Source: Bryum argenteum
Lineage: Eukaryota > Streptophyta > Bryopsida > Bryales > Bryaceae
Direction of reading: 5' to 3'
Assembly (NCBI GenBank): GCA_037043015.1
Contig: CM073327.1
Location: forward strand, 12,816,727 to 12,880,726
DNA: 64,000 bases
Position numbers and translations under genes: made by a program. The notes below the pieces were generated by a model. That model was not told the DNA's origin. It worked only from the letters and a program-made list of their open reading frames with translations, and ran no database searches. Positions within the stretch are counted from its first letter, which is position 1, and every line of letters begins with the position of its first letter. Positions 36,261 to 48,308 of the stretch are shown in pieces.

Positions 36261-38046
36261 CCCCAAAAAAAAAAATTAAAAAATTAGGGAATTTATCAAA
36301 TATGCATAAGCTAAAGGTTCAAATATTATTTTTAATTTTAAAGTCTTAGTTCTAAAAAATTTGAAGAAATATGTAATTAGTTTTCATTGGAAAAAGAACA
36401 AAGATCTTCCACTTGTTACATTTTCAATATGGGACGATATTTTCTAACTCACTTCCAATTATCATACTCATAATGTTGACATAAAAAATACTCAAACCTC
36501 TATTTTGAAAAGGCCCATCTAGCATCCCGTTTTTGACTTTGATAATAAGTGTTGGATTTTTTAGCACCTCCATCGATTGAAGGCTCATCAACTTTCTTGT
36601 GCACTTTTAATAATTCTAAGACTTTGGAAAATGGTAGGTAATATTATGTAACTATAGGCTACATTTTGACAATGTATGAAGTTGTGATGCCTCCTTGATT
36701 TCATACGCCAAAAAAAAAACGGTTACCCACTTTCCATTAAATGCTTGATTTTTCCAATCCATTTAGTAATAATATTTAAAAATCTGGTGAACCTTCTCAT
36801 ATTTTTACCCTACAAGATATTACAAATTTTATTCCTACATCATCTCTCAAATGCCTTGAATATTGAACTTAGTGCCCCTTGGCCTTAAGGGTTTTTTTTA
36901 CAATTTCATGTATCAAACAACAAGCGTCATTCATATTGGCAAAACTTTTTTATACATTGACATTGACGAGATTGTAATTTCAATCTTCAATATCTTTACC
37001 AATGAAGGTGAATGTTCATGATATTAGCTTATTTCTCTAAGTTGTGGTTTTTTTTTGGCAACAAATTTACATCATAGTTCACTAAATATTTCTCGATTGG
37101 TAATACATTGATTGTTTTTATAGAATTTTTTTCAACAACTAACACCCTAGTCAACTAGTTGAATCATGACGTTCGAGTCCCGACTAAGTGGATCTGGTAT
37201 TTCACTTATGAGGATGGGGTTTTGGTAAAGCGCAATAGGATATCTAGGAGGATGATAGCCACTTATAAATCTTCAATTGGCTCAAGGGTTCTGAGATACC
37301 CATGTTGAAAGGTAGTCATTCCATGTCTTGAAGTCACTCAAAACACAATACGGTAGTGTTTTCTCATGGTTTGTTTGTGTCTTTGAAGTCATTCAAAACA
37401 CAACAATAGTTATACCTTTTTACAATAGTTGTCACTTATACATTTATTGTTACATTCACAAATGACTATTCAACACTAACATCAAAATTTGATGTTGAAT
37501 AGTCCTACAAAAATGCATGCCTACCTCTAGTGGATTCTCAACTATGAGCTCCTACATCTCAGGTTCTAATAGGGTTACTACTACGCCCCGCGGCGTTGCC
37601 ACGCTTGTACAATTAATCACTAGTATTTTTAAGTTCATACTACTATTCGAAATTCAATATCTTGGGATCCGCCGACCCCATCCACGATCCGATCATTGCT
37701 TACACCTCTACAAGAGTACCCCCTTCCTAAGACACCTCATGCGCCCCGATCCATTCGTCCATGCCCAAGGTTATGATGTCACACACGCACATAACAAACT
37801 ACATGACTTATATAATAGATTGAAGTGCTTGAAGTGGTGTTAACCTTCTCACATCCCTACTTACAAATTGAATACAATTTGCAAAAGCCAATTTATCTCT
37901 CAAAAGTGGGGGACTACATGGTTACGAGAAAATCCGTACTTCTTCCAAGAATCTTTCACATACATATCAAAGAACCTTTCGTACTTCTCAAGTGTTTAGA
38001 ATATTTTGATGATAGTTTAAGAATAATCTATAAATAAAAAGAAGAA
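36261..38046. other. No recognisable gene
   Basis: AT-rich. An open frame at 37,517-37,843 (starting MPTSSGFSTMSSYISG) is the best in the stretch, but I recognise no family and no splice partner. Confidence 0.35.
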
Positions 38047-38058
38047 GAGAAACTCCAA

Positions 38059-38419
38059 GATAGATAGATAGAAACTCCGGTCCCTTTCTAAAGGGCCGGC
38101 GTGAATGAAGTGTCCGTTCGTAATGCTACTATCCCGATGGCCACCGGACAAGGGGAAATTGGAACAATACTACTTCCCCCTCTCGAGGGTGAACACTATA
38201 ACTACACTAGTTTCTAGCATAGTTACTAGTGCCTTGAAAATACTTGACATAGTATCCCCCCAAAGGGCTTTGAGGTACCCATACAACAAGGTCCAAAGAC
38301 CCCCCACAATAGTTGGGTGGACTATAGTGGTGAGCACCACGCCGGCATGGGGAATAAAACCCACCACCTCCTCATTGGGGGCCTAAGCCCTAACCACCAA
38401 GCCAAGGCTTATGGTGCCT
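38059..38419 (-). mobile_element. tRNA-derived SINE, copy 6, nested in another SINE
   Basis: Full-length type B copy with a short GATA tail. A perfect 12-bp duplication GAGAAACTCCAA (38047-38058 and 38420-38431) flanks it, and that duplicated sequence is itself the tail of an older type A SINE. It is nearly identical to 1404-1793 over its length, indicating recent activity. Confidence 0.93.
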
Positions 38420-38557
38420 GAGAAACTCCAACCTATTTAGAGGCCAACGTGAAGGGAGTGTTCATTCAACCTATCCTTAAATGCATGCCCTGGAGATCAT
38501 CACACCCATGGACTACTAACCCCTCTCGAGCTGAACATTATACCAGTTCCTACATAG
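38420..38557 (-). mobile_element. SINE copy 7, 3' part only
   Basis: The type A tail half (from 'caacctatttagagg' to 'ccagttcctac') survives. Its own end was split by insertion of copy 6. The tRNA-like head is absent. Confidence 0.8.
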
Positions 38558-38689
38558 CATAAGTACGTACAACCAAAAGTACAAGAATATTCCCGTACAC
38601 TGGTAACCTTGGGGTAAATCCAACTACTTGATTAGAATATTACTTCTTAAATTTAAAAAAAAAATATTAAAAAATTAGACCATGAGACA

Positions 38690-39139
38690 AGCCTAAGGGT
38701 AGTGGGGACGGAGCCTTTAGCCATGACCCCACCGATTTAGTAACGAGCAAGATGACCCATATGCAATTATACTACCTACCAGCGTGTGAGGGCATGCCAA
38801 GTGGGCGGCGTTCGTGGGGCAGGGGTTGCTGATGTGTCCTCCAGCTAGGACGGAGTGGGAGTGGATAGAGGCCATGGCTACCCCCGCAGTTGCTGGCATG
38901 CGCCCTTCGTGGACCCCCTGTCCTTTAAAAGCCTAACAGGCGGATCCTATTGGTCCCCAGCATTTTGTTTGTATTTTTGTGTAGCAGGTTGTCCCCCTTG
39001 AAAACAAAAGTGGGTTTCCTAATTCTCAGCATAATCATGAAAGGACTTTTGTTTCTTTAATTTTTCTAATGGAAGAAGGTTATTCATTGGTTGCAAAATA
39101 TGACGTGTATATAGCTTTTAATTCGTATTTGCAATTCAT
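38690..39139. other. GC-rich repeat-like DNA, unassigned
   Basis: 'gtggggacggagcctttagccatgacc' and GC-rich words resemble MITE subterminal sequence of the GAGCATG family, but no ends were found. No gene is seen. Confidence 0.3.
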
Positions 39140-39779
39140 GTGGGCCGGAGAGCGGAGCCTTGTTTGGAGTGTGAGAAACCCCAGCCTACACACTTGCTGC
39201 GTTTACACTCCCTATTGCGCGTGCTGGGCAGCCCCAAATTTAGTTTGAGTTAAGCAAGCGGATTTCGCGCCCAACAAGTCGCCTTGTAGGCCGGAACAAC
39301 CATCTTCAACCAGCAGGCACAACAGGCAAGACCATTTTTCCACTTCCTACACAATAGGGACCCACAAGGATTGAATCTCATTGGAGAGCAGGTCAGCAGG
39401 ATGTGGGAACGGAATTGCAGCTGGTAGCTGCCTGCCGAAACTGCTGGCCGGTAGTGTAAACAACACAACTATCTCTGTAACCCGATCAAGAGGGTTTGAG
39501 GTCTCCTAAATTCTTGGACATCATAACTTCAAGTTATCTCGTGCTTTCATTCACATTTTTAGCGTCTCCACTTTGTCTGAGTGCCACATGGCAGAGAATT
39601 CATTGGCAAATTACAATTTCTATTATAATCCCCTTGTTAGCAAATGTGATTGGTGAGAGGCCTTTCCCTCTAACCTGTTGCGTGGCTTAGGGTGGGCGTG
39701 CTACGCCCGGCCGAGCGGCGCCTGCAGGGTTTTCGTGTAGTCGAGCGGCTCGAACTGACGCACACGGATGGGCATGCAC
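39140..39779. mobile_element. GAGCATG-family MITE X, left end decayed
   Basis: The right end is GATGGGCATGCAC followed by TTA. The body shares 'gtaacccgatcaagaggg', 'ttcaagttatctcgtgctttcattcac' and 'caatttctattataat' with the neighbour copies and with the left end of the big transposon. A different MITE (39203-39461) is nested inside. Confidence 0.7.
39203..39461. mobile_element. Nested MITE with GTTTACACT ends
   Basis: Inverted ends GTTTACACTCCC and (right, inverted) GTTTACACTACCGG with a shared 'ctg(c)tggGc' inner part. It interrupts MITE X between 'ctacacacttgctgc' and 'aacacaactatc'. No clear target duplication was resolved. Confidence 0.6.
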
Positions 39780-39782
39780 TTA

Positions 39783-40102
39783 GAGCATGCCCAGAGCGCA
39801 CTATGGGCTTGAGAGTGGAGCCTTCTTGTGTGGAGTGTGGGGAACTCTGACGCACACACTATCCTTGTATCCCACTCAAGAGGATTGAGGTCTTATAAAT
39901 TCTAAGACAATATAATTTTAAGTTAACCGGTGCCTTCACTCACATTTTAGCGTCCCCATTAATAAATAGAAGAGTGACATGTAGCAACGATTCTTTTTAT
40001 GTGCCTTGCCTTCTGGCATGGGGTGGGGTATCGACGCCCGCTCGAGCGGCGCCTAGGAGCTTGGGACGCAGCCCAGCTTGGAGCGGAAGGCTGAACATGC
40101 TC
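39783..40102. mobile_element. GAGCATG-family MITE Y
   Basis: 320 bp. Left end GAGCATGCCCAGAGCG, right end (inverted) GAGCATGTTCAGCC, flanked by TTA on the left and TAA on the right. The body is colinear with MITE X. Directly to its right, 40,106-40,360 is the right part of another copy that ends GGGCATGCTC just before the TTA of the 13.7-kb element. Confidence 0.78.
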
Positions 40103-40105
40103 TAA

Positions 40106-40360
40106 ATTCCAAGACACCATAATTCCAAGTTACCCCGTGCTTTCATTCACTTTTTAGCGTCCCCATTAACCAATGGAAGAGTGCCATGCAGTAGAGACTT
40201 TATTAGCAGTAAATAATTTCTATTAAAATGTGATTGTTTGGCTTTTTCCTCTCCCCTGTTTATTGGCCTGAGGTGGGGTTGCGACGCTTAGCCGAGAGTC
40301 GCCTGCAAGCTTTTCATGCAACCCAGCAACCCAGCCTAAAGCACAGGGATGGGCATGCTC
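40106..40360. mobile_element. GAGCATG-family MITE V, right part
   Basis: Colinear with the right halves of MITEs X and Y ('ccaagttaccccgtgctttcattcac' through 'gggatgggcatgctc'). Its left half is missing, replaced at the junction by MITE Y. Confidence 0.7.
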
Positions 40361-40884
40361 TTAGAGTATGCCCAACCTGCATATTAGGATGGAGGCTGCA
40401 GTTGCTTTTGCCGTGGGGGGAACTCCAACCCACACAACAAACTTGTAACCCGGTTAAGAGGGACGACATTCCCTCGATTATAGCTCGTCATAATTCGGAA
40501 TTTTACAGTCTTTTCTCTCACATTTGAAGTTTCTATTATAACACCTGCTTCATTAAAAGTGCACGTGGCATTTGAAAAGTACACATGTCAATATTTTTGC
40601 AATGAGACAAATTTAGAAGGCAATTTGGGGCCAATTTTTTTTTTAAAGATGACATTCATAATTAAAGTATGTTTTAGATAATAATCATATTCAATATTAA
40701 TATCTAATAGGTTGTAAGAGAAACAAATCAATTCATGACATTTGATATCGTTATGAAATTAGAACTTATGTATGAAAATTATCTCTAAACTAAATAAAAT
40801 GCAATATAATACAATGCAATGATATCATATAAAATTCGAGGCTTTTATTAGAGCTCAATGACTTTGAAGATCAAATTTCAAATG

Positions 40885-43851
40885 TCAATCCATGTCAACA
40901 CTCGCCATATGTTGCCATTCTATTGACTCTAAATGCCTATACATAAATAGCTTCTGGGCATCGGGTATCTTCAACTCCTTCTCCGTTCTTATGCAACTAA
41001 CATTTGCAAGGTTTCTAGACCCTACTGGACCTTTCCATGCTGCAAAAATTGATTGTATAGGTACAAAATCATTTGGTTCCCGTGAAGGTTCCCAAGAGCG
41101 TTCTATACAATTTCTATACCGTTTGAAGAACTTCCCGTCGTCATCTCGCAACCTTGGTGGCATTTTTGGTTGGTACCAAAGAACATTAACCTCACCATCA
41201 GCAAATTCTTGTCTAACAATTTTCAATACCTTTCCAACAAAAAAAGGTATATCGTTTGTCATATCATCCTCGCTCGTTCCCATGGCAACAAACATCCCTA
41301 TTTCAACGTCCTTGTGAGGATTTAGGGTTGCTAAAAGTACAGTATTCAAATCTTGTGATGTACTAGTTTGATTACAACTTGTTGCCCCACTCGACCACGT
41401 ACACTATTATTTCCGCGTGCGCGCGATGACCTCTAGGCATTTCGAGCGTGGTCCGAAGTAATCATCACCGATCACGGAGGAAGGGATTGTAGAACATTCA
41501 AGATTGCACAATCTTGCTGTACATCCATATCGTTGTTGGAAGCCTCAATACCAATAGGATTCTCCAAGCCAAGTGGCCAAAATAGCGCTCGAGACTCTTC
41601 ACTTCTATCCTTCAAAGGAAACTCAGTCAAATAAGAAATGAGTTTTGAAGTTTCTTCAATTGCTATGAGACTTTTTTCGACATTCACATGTCGAGCAATA
41701 TGTCGTTCTTTCAAGTGGATGAAATCTTGAAGTGCGCGCAATTCCCTATCATCCGCATGGTGAACTTGAGCCAATATTACCTCGGACTCAATTGGAGGAA
41801 CGGAGTGAAGGCACTCGTGTCCATTTTCTGGCTTCCACAAAGGGGTTCTTGCGTAACTCTTATATTGGACATGAGGCTTATTGTTCCGCATATAAAATCG
41901 AAAATGATGAGGTTGACTTGGTACCAACAAATGCATCTGATTTTAAATAAGGAGTAATAAATTTCTTCCAATCTCTTATGTGCTCAAAGTGCTCGGCATG
42001 CACAAAAGGCTCTGTATGTGTTGGCCTTTCACGAACACATTCCAACAATTCTTGAAGACTATTGATATCTTGTCGCTTCAATGCTGAAGATATGGAACTC
42101 AAACGTTGATCAATATCTTCATGAGTGTGACCAACTATCAAAAAAGATAATTGGATTTCCTTGAAAAAACCCAATGCAACCAACGTTGCACACATTGCAA
42201 GTATATATATATTCTTGTTTTCCCTTCCGCAATTATCTGCTTGAATGCGAAGAAGCGGAGGTAATTTACCTCGACGCCGTTTCACATCTTGGATAACCTT
42301 CATGATTGATGTTACTACCTGGTTGCTATCGTGTTTGTGATGAGAATCCACCCACATATGACAATATAGTCCTATTCCATGCACCAATACTCCACATAGA
42401 TGAGTCTTCACGTATCGGGACTCAATTCCTTTCACATTCTGCTTGATTTTTGGCACGTACGTTGTATTTTGATCCATTCCATCAATAATTATACTCATGC
42501 TCTCATCTGGGCTCTCTATTGCAGCCAATCTTGCTCGAGTATAATCTTTCCGCTCTTCTATGGCCAAATCTAAATGTAGACGATAGGCTGTATCAACGGC
42601 TTCCTTCATTGCTTCGTTGGGTAGCGATTTTCGAGTTTCTTTGTATTCCCAACAATGTTGGCACTTTGAAAACCTTGACTCCGCCGAAACATGCACATTA
42701 GGAAATTCAGTTCTCCACATTTTAGAAAAAGTGGACAACCCTATTTGATTCTCTCCCATTCGAACAAGTGTGGAGTTGATAATTGTCCATACTTCTTGGC
42801 GACGTACACTCATGGGCAAACAAACTACAGGGAGAATTACTCCATCACTTCTTCGGCGAACTTGCCTATGGGGTTGAGTTTCACCAAATATATTGATGTA
42901 TGATTCAAATTTTGCCCTTGCCATGGATATATGCGATGTTTCTCGACGGCTACCTCTGTTACCATGGATAGCTTCATACATATCTATTTCTCGAATATTA
43001 GATATGATCTTGGTCAATCTTCTCCTGCAATATCCAATGGCTAGCGCAAAGCAACTATTGCAAACCGGACTTCCACAAATCTTTGTCTCAAATTTGCATT
43101 GTTCCGGCCTTTCTAGAGAAGTTACCTTGAATGCCCTCAAGGTAGTGAGTAACCAAGTTGCTCTTTGTTTGTAATCTTTACTTTTCCAAGCTTGATAGCG
43201 CAGAGATAAGATATCAAACGAATCGATTGAAGCCAAACACCATTTTGAGCAAATTCTTTGTTCTTTTGCAAAGGTGACCGCCGCCAATGTCACCTTCTCC
43301 TTTCTTGCAACTCCAATGATCCGGGGACCTTTTGTAGCTTTTTGTTTGCGATTCCTAAAAATGTATGAGTTTTTTTAGGAGATGAAGGCAACCCGTCCAA
43401 TGAGTGTACAAACCTTGGAAATATTGTACTATTGTTGCTTCCAACTTGACTTTCATGTGGAATTGATGGTTGTAGGTAAGGAAGTCTTTGCCCCGGATTG
43501 GAAGGTGGATTCGGCCTCATTTCCTTTACTTGAGACCTAGGCCACCTTATAATTCTGTCCAAACACTCTTCCATTCTCGCCATGTGTAATTCGTACACAT
43601 GTGCACTTCCATCTAAAATGCTCTTCACACAAACTACTTCATCTATAATTCGTATTGGACGACCTCCAACAATACTTCCAACTCTCACTTCTTGCACCAC
43701 ACCATGAGCAACCTCTCGTGCCATCAATGTTAAATAGAGAAACAAGTTTTGAATTCTCAAATTCAGACCATGTTCCAACCAATGCCGATCCTTCTCCACT
43801 TGAACTAGGGCCACCACCCGAAGATAGACTACAACGTAAAGCCCCATTCAT
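40885..43851 (-). CDS. DDE-type transposase-like protein (DUF7869 type)
   Basis: The longest open frame (43293-41878) is flanked by continuing frames upstream (43851-43330) and downstream (41936-41472, 41349-40885). The N-terminal region is basic and, after an acceptor-like 'acatttttag' near 43,366, reads RKQKATKGPRIIGVARKEK into the main frame, so at least one intron is likely. The core has an RNase H-fold order: IIDGMDQ (about 42,470-42,492), then HLCGVLVHG, IQADNCGRENKN (about 42,210-42,246) and VGHTHEDIDQRLSS (about 42,100-42,137), giving candidate acidic residues D, D and E/D. Cysteine pairs (SKCQHC) lie upstream. The C-terminal piece has VGKVLKIVRQ...VNVLWYQP, like a BAH/SH3-type barrel. 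I recall this set as the uncharacterised eukaryotic family named DUF7869. Frame breaks near 41,925 and a stop-rich gap at 41,350-41,470 mean this copy may be inactive or more spliced than I can model. Confidence 0.75.
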
Positions 43852-43889
43852 ATCTGCATAAAAAAATTGAATGTCAAACAAGTAAGGGG

Positions 43890-46560
43890 TTAGGCATGTG
43901 CCGACCTATGATAAAACATGTGAACGTACAAATATAAAGATTCATGTTAAAGAAGTAACAAAGAAGTGGCCGAAAATCCAAATCCAAGTCAACAAATTCT
44001 ATAAGGGTGGGCATGTGCCTACCCTTCATGTAACTTACAAATATACAATTGTTGAGGGAGGTGTGAATTTTGAATCCACTCCCTATTCACTAAATGTAAA
44101 ATAAATGATATTAAAGAGTTACAAAGTGTCGGTACTTCGATGAAAGCTCACAAATATAAGTGAATATTTTTATAAGCGTAAGCATGCGCCTACACCTAAT
44201 GGAACATACAAATATACAATTATCGAAAGCGGGGTAGGCACGTGCCTACCTTAGATAAAACATATGGATATATAAAAATAAAATTTCATGTAAAAAGAGT
44301 TCTAAAGAGTAACAGATAAGATACGACTTTAGCAAAAAATCGAGATCCAAGTGACTAAATTCTATCGAGGTTGGCATATGCCTACTCCTTATACAAATTT
44401 ACAAATAACTTACAGATATAAAATTATTAAAGGCAAGGAAGGCAAGTGCATACCACAATTATTCAATAATTTGAGAATGTTAAAGAAAATAATGTAAATA
44501 ATGTTCAAGACCTTAAAGACTCGGTACAACGCAACAACGCAATCCAAAATCCCTAATACAAGTAACCAAATTCCGTAGGGGTTGGCATGTGCCTACCCTT
44601 CATAGAACTCACATAATATTCAATTATTGAAGGCGGGGTAGGCATGTATCTACCGGGCTTCAATAATTTACACATAGATAATTTTCTAGGTAGAAGTTCG
44701 AAAATGGGTACAACCTACTTGACATATTGCAAATACAAGTGATTAACCCCTAAAAATCCAGGAAAGCCGATTCGGTTTTCTGAGATTTCGGGCAGCTCAT
44801 TTTAAGCATTTAAACTGATATTTTTGCCTAAGATTTTTATTGGGTGCTCCACATGCAGTAATGTGTATGTGGTAAAATTTTCAAAGTCAAATTTTAATTT
44901 TATAACCTTCATCTAGAAATTTTAGGTTTCAAGTCCAAATCGGGCAGTTTAAAATAATTTTTTTTAATTTTTTTTTTTTTTTAGAAATATGTTCATTACC
45001 AAATTACTATTCAAATTCCAATGTGTCCGAAGTCAAAAAGTTTACCAATTTTACAAGGGCAGCCTCCAAAACTTTCAAAAACAATCTTCACAATTTCTAG
45101 TAATTTTACAATTTTTTCTTTCAAAAATTGCCAAAATTCGAGATTTTGGATTTTTTCCAAGATTTTTTTTTTCAAAATTCACATTATCATAAATGCACCT
45201 TCTCACCGTCGAGATTTTTCTCAAACTAAATATATCATACGTGGTGCTTGTTTTACTATATGGTTGTTTTTAGACCTTCTTTCATAAAATATTTTACATT
45301 AAGGTCAAAAAGTGGAATTGGTCTCTAAAATTTTGCATGAGCATAACCAACTTGAATACCTACATGAAAAAAAATGAGGGAAAAATATTTGGAATAACAA
45401 TCATCAAGTTGCCCTTGGCACCATTTAGACAATGCCTCTCACGCAGTGGCAAAAAAAAAGTGTTGGTCAAACTTTGATTGTTATGATCTCACAAATGAAA
45501 AACATCCAACGGTTGAAATTTTGACCAGTCCTTTGTATACAAGTTAGGTACAAGATCTTACGGTTCAAAATCTAAAACCAGAAAAAAAAGTTTCTCCATT
45601 TCCCCATCTCCCAACGAAGGTGAAAAATGGCAGTTTTTGGTTCTGGAGGTCGAGGAAACCCCTGGATTTTTAGGGGTTAAATTCTAAATCCATAGGCATG
45701 TGCATACCACAATGATTCAATGATTAGAGAATAAATAATGTTCAAAAGCTTAAAGACTCGGTACAACGCTACAACACAATCCGAAATCTCTAATACAAGT
45801 CACCAAATTCCATAGGGGTTGGCATGTGCCTACCCTTCATTGAACTTACAAAATATTCGATTAATGAAAGCGGGGTAGGCACGTGCCTACCTTAGATAAA
45901 ACATATGGATATATAAAAATAAAATTTCATGTAAAAAGAGTTCAAAAGAGTAACACGTAAAGTACGACTCTAGCAAAAAATCGTGATTGAAGTGACTAAA
46001 TTTTATTGAGGTTGGCATATGCCTACTCCTTGTACAAATTTACAAATAACTTATAGATATAAAATTATTGAAGGCAAGGTAGGCAAGTGAATACCACAAT
46101 TATTCAATAATTTGAGAATGTTAAAGAAAATAATGTAAATAATGTTCAAGACCTTAAAGACTCAGTACAACGCTACAACGCAATCCAAAATCCCTAATAC
46201 AAGTAACCTAATTCCATAGGGGTTGGCATGTGCCTACCCTTCACGGAACACACAAAATATCCAATTATTGAAGGCGGGGTAGGCATGTATCTACCGGGCT
46301 TCAATAATTTACACATGGTTAATTTTCTAGGTAGAAGTTCGAAAATGGGTACAACCTGCTTGGCAAATCGCAAATACAAGTGATCAAATTCTAAATCGGT
46401 AGGCATGTGCATACGACAATTATTCAACAGTTAGAGAATAAATAATGTTCAAATCCCTAATACAAGTAACCAAATTTCATAGGGGTTGGCATGTGCCTAC
46501 CCTTCATAAAACTCACAAAATATCCAATCATTGAAGGCAGGGTAGGCATGTATTACCGGG
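43890..46560. repeat. Array of palindromic GTAGGCAYRTGCCTAC motifs
   Basis: About 18 motif copies, spaced roughly 50-140 bp, each centred on GGCAYRTGCC. The best are perfect palindromes (GTAGGCACGTGCCTAC near 44,234 and 45,873). Others are half-decayed (GGCATATGCC, GGCAAGTGCA, GGCATGTATC). The motifs ride on a larger duplication: 44,160-44,745 and 45,690-46,420 are colinear, with the same order of motif variants. The array starts just upstream of the transposase start. A nested TTAA element splits it at 44,747-45,676. Confidence 0.88.
44747..45676. mobile_element. TTAA-flanked element, 930 bp, in the palindrome array
   Basis: Perfect 16-bp inverted ends (CCCCTAAAAATCCAGG) flanked by TTAA (44743-44746 and 45677-45680). 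An undisrupted copy of the target region at about 46,372 reads TACAAGTGATCAAATTCTAA, confirming precise insertion. It is younger than the host transposon. No transposase frame. Confidence 0.9.
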
Positions 46561-47062
46561 CTTTAATAATTTCAACATAAATCATAAATTACATAGTTAT
46601 TAATGACTGAACTAAAAAGTGTATTTTTAAAAAAGAAATTCAATTTTGAACTAATATAAGTTGTGGGTTATAATGTTACCTTAACAAAATTTGGAGAATA
46701 CTTCGACTTTGTTTAGTTTGAACTATGCATGATTTCCATTTTCGATTTAAACCAACCGGATGTTTTTAAAACTCCACGGGATGGAATGTTTATGACCAAC
46801 CATCACACTCACCAATTGGAAAAGAAATGAACTATGATTTCGTATCCTCTTATAGTTGCTAGGAGCACCTTCACATAGTCACTTTGCCCTAATTTGTGGC
46901 GGCTACACTTTTACTTTTAAGAGTTAGGTTTAGGTATGAGTTAGGTTAGGTTAACCTTAATTCATTTTGTGGATAGCTGAAGAGAGAGAGAGAGGGTTGC
47001 TTTCTCCGTAGCAACAAGTCCACCGTTGATGTAGACAAATAAACGGCACGGCTTTGCGACTC

Positions 47063-48103
47063 TCACAAGAAAACAGGCCCGACGTTGGTGACGATCATCG
47101 GCATTGCAGCTGAAGACTTCAACCTCTTGCTTTTGGCCGCGCTTCTAATCCAGTACTTGTACATCGCCGGCGACCTGCACCGTAAGTAGAAATTCTTCCT
47201 TAAACAACCAAGATGCTCATGAACCTCCAAATGAAGCTCCGTAGCCGAATAAGAGCACAATCGTACCCAGTGACTAGGTGCTGATGAAGAGTTTCTCAAA
47301 TTGGCTGTGGCCTCGGTAACTGTGGCCTCCGTATTTGTTTGCAACTCGGCAGCTAGCTTAGAGGCCTTGGATTCATTCTCTTCCACGACAGCTTTAGGAA
47401 CCTTCTCAGCATAGTCGGCAATGCTTGTTTTCTTCACGAGAGCCTCCTGTTGCCTGTGAACGTTGTCACCCCAACACATCACAATCAATTGAGGTAGGAA
47501 TGATACGAAGCCTGGCTATAATGAGACCAAAGGAGTAAATTACCCGAGAAGGTCGTCACGTTTCTTCGCAACCTAGAAATCTCTACGCTTTGATCAACCA
47601 CATTCCGGAGTAACAAATACACTGTCGTGTTCTTATCCACAACGACATCAGTAGCGTGAGATTCAGCGTGAGATTCGGACGTATGTGATGTGCTGCTCTT
47701 GCCGTCAGATGTGCTGCTCTTGCTAGTGGTCTATCATATCCTTGGAATGCGAAGTGGTTCTTCTATGTGCACATACGAAGAAGAACTCTTTCAATTCTTG
47801 ACCAAATCCTATTGGATGGCAAGTTAATTTTACGCATTCAAAGCCTGAGGTCGATACACAGTTTGGTAGTTCGGTAGGAGTCTATCGCTTGTGCTCTCGT
47901 TTGCATCTCCTAGCACACGGCGTGAATATTCTGTACTTTGACTAGATTAGCATCGTGAACGTAATGTTTGTAGTAATCTTCTTTGGTAGCCACTTTCAAC
48001 GACCTTCCCGATGATTCTAGGTTCTCAATCGACTTTGTATCATTTTGTTTTTCCTCATACCAACCGAAAAGTTGATTCTCGGTTAAATTAGGAATAGCTA
48101 GTC
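47063..48103 (-). pseudogene. Decayed gene inside the transposon, unknown product
   Basis: Minus-strand blocks of protein-like sequence. First AIPNLTENQLFGWYEEKQND...EDYYKHYVHDANLVKVQNIHAVC (about 48,103-47,915), with an acceptor-like 'gactag' before it and a stop after it. Then a Ser/Thr/His-rich stretch leading to DKNTTVYLLLRNVVDQSVEI (about 47,720-47,545). Finally, after an acceptor-like 'ttcacag', QQEALVKKTSIADYAEKVPK...SKLAAELQTNTEA... to a stop at 47,063. The blocks are charged and helical, but the splice phases I can find do not join cleanly. It may be a captured host gene or a third transposon gene. Unrecognised. Confidence 0.4.
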
Positions 48104-48308
48104 AGTAAGTGATATATAACTACAGAGAGAAATGCTTGGTAATAGTATGGTCCAAATTTAGTGGTATTTATGCCCGGATCATCGTAAAGTTCACCTAGCT
48201 GGTAACTAGTAACTGTGTATTCATCATGTCAGGAGGAATTCCAAATTAAAGCCAAACCTTCCCCTTGAATCTAGTTTCCAGAACCTAACCTGAAAGCACT
48301 TGAAATTG

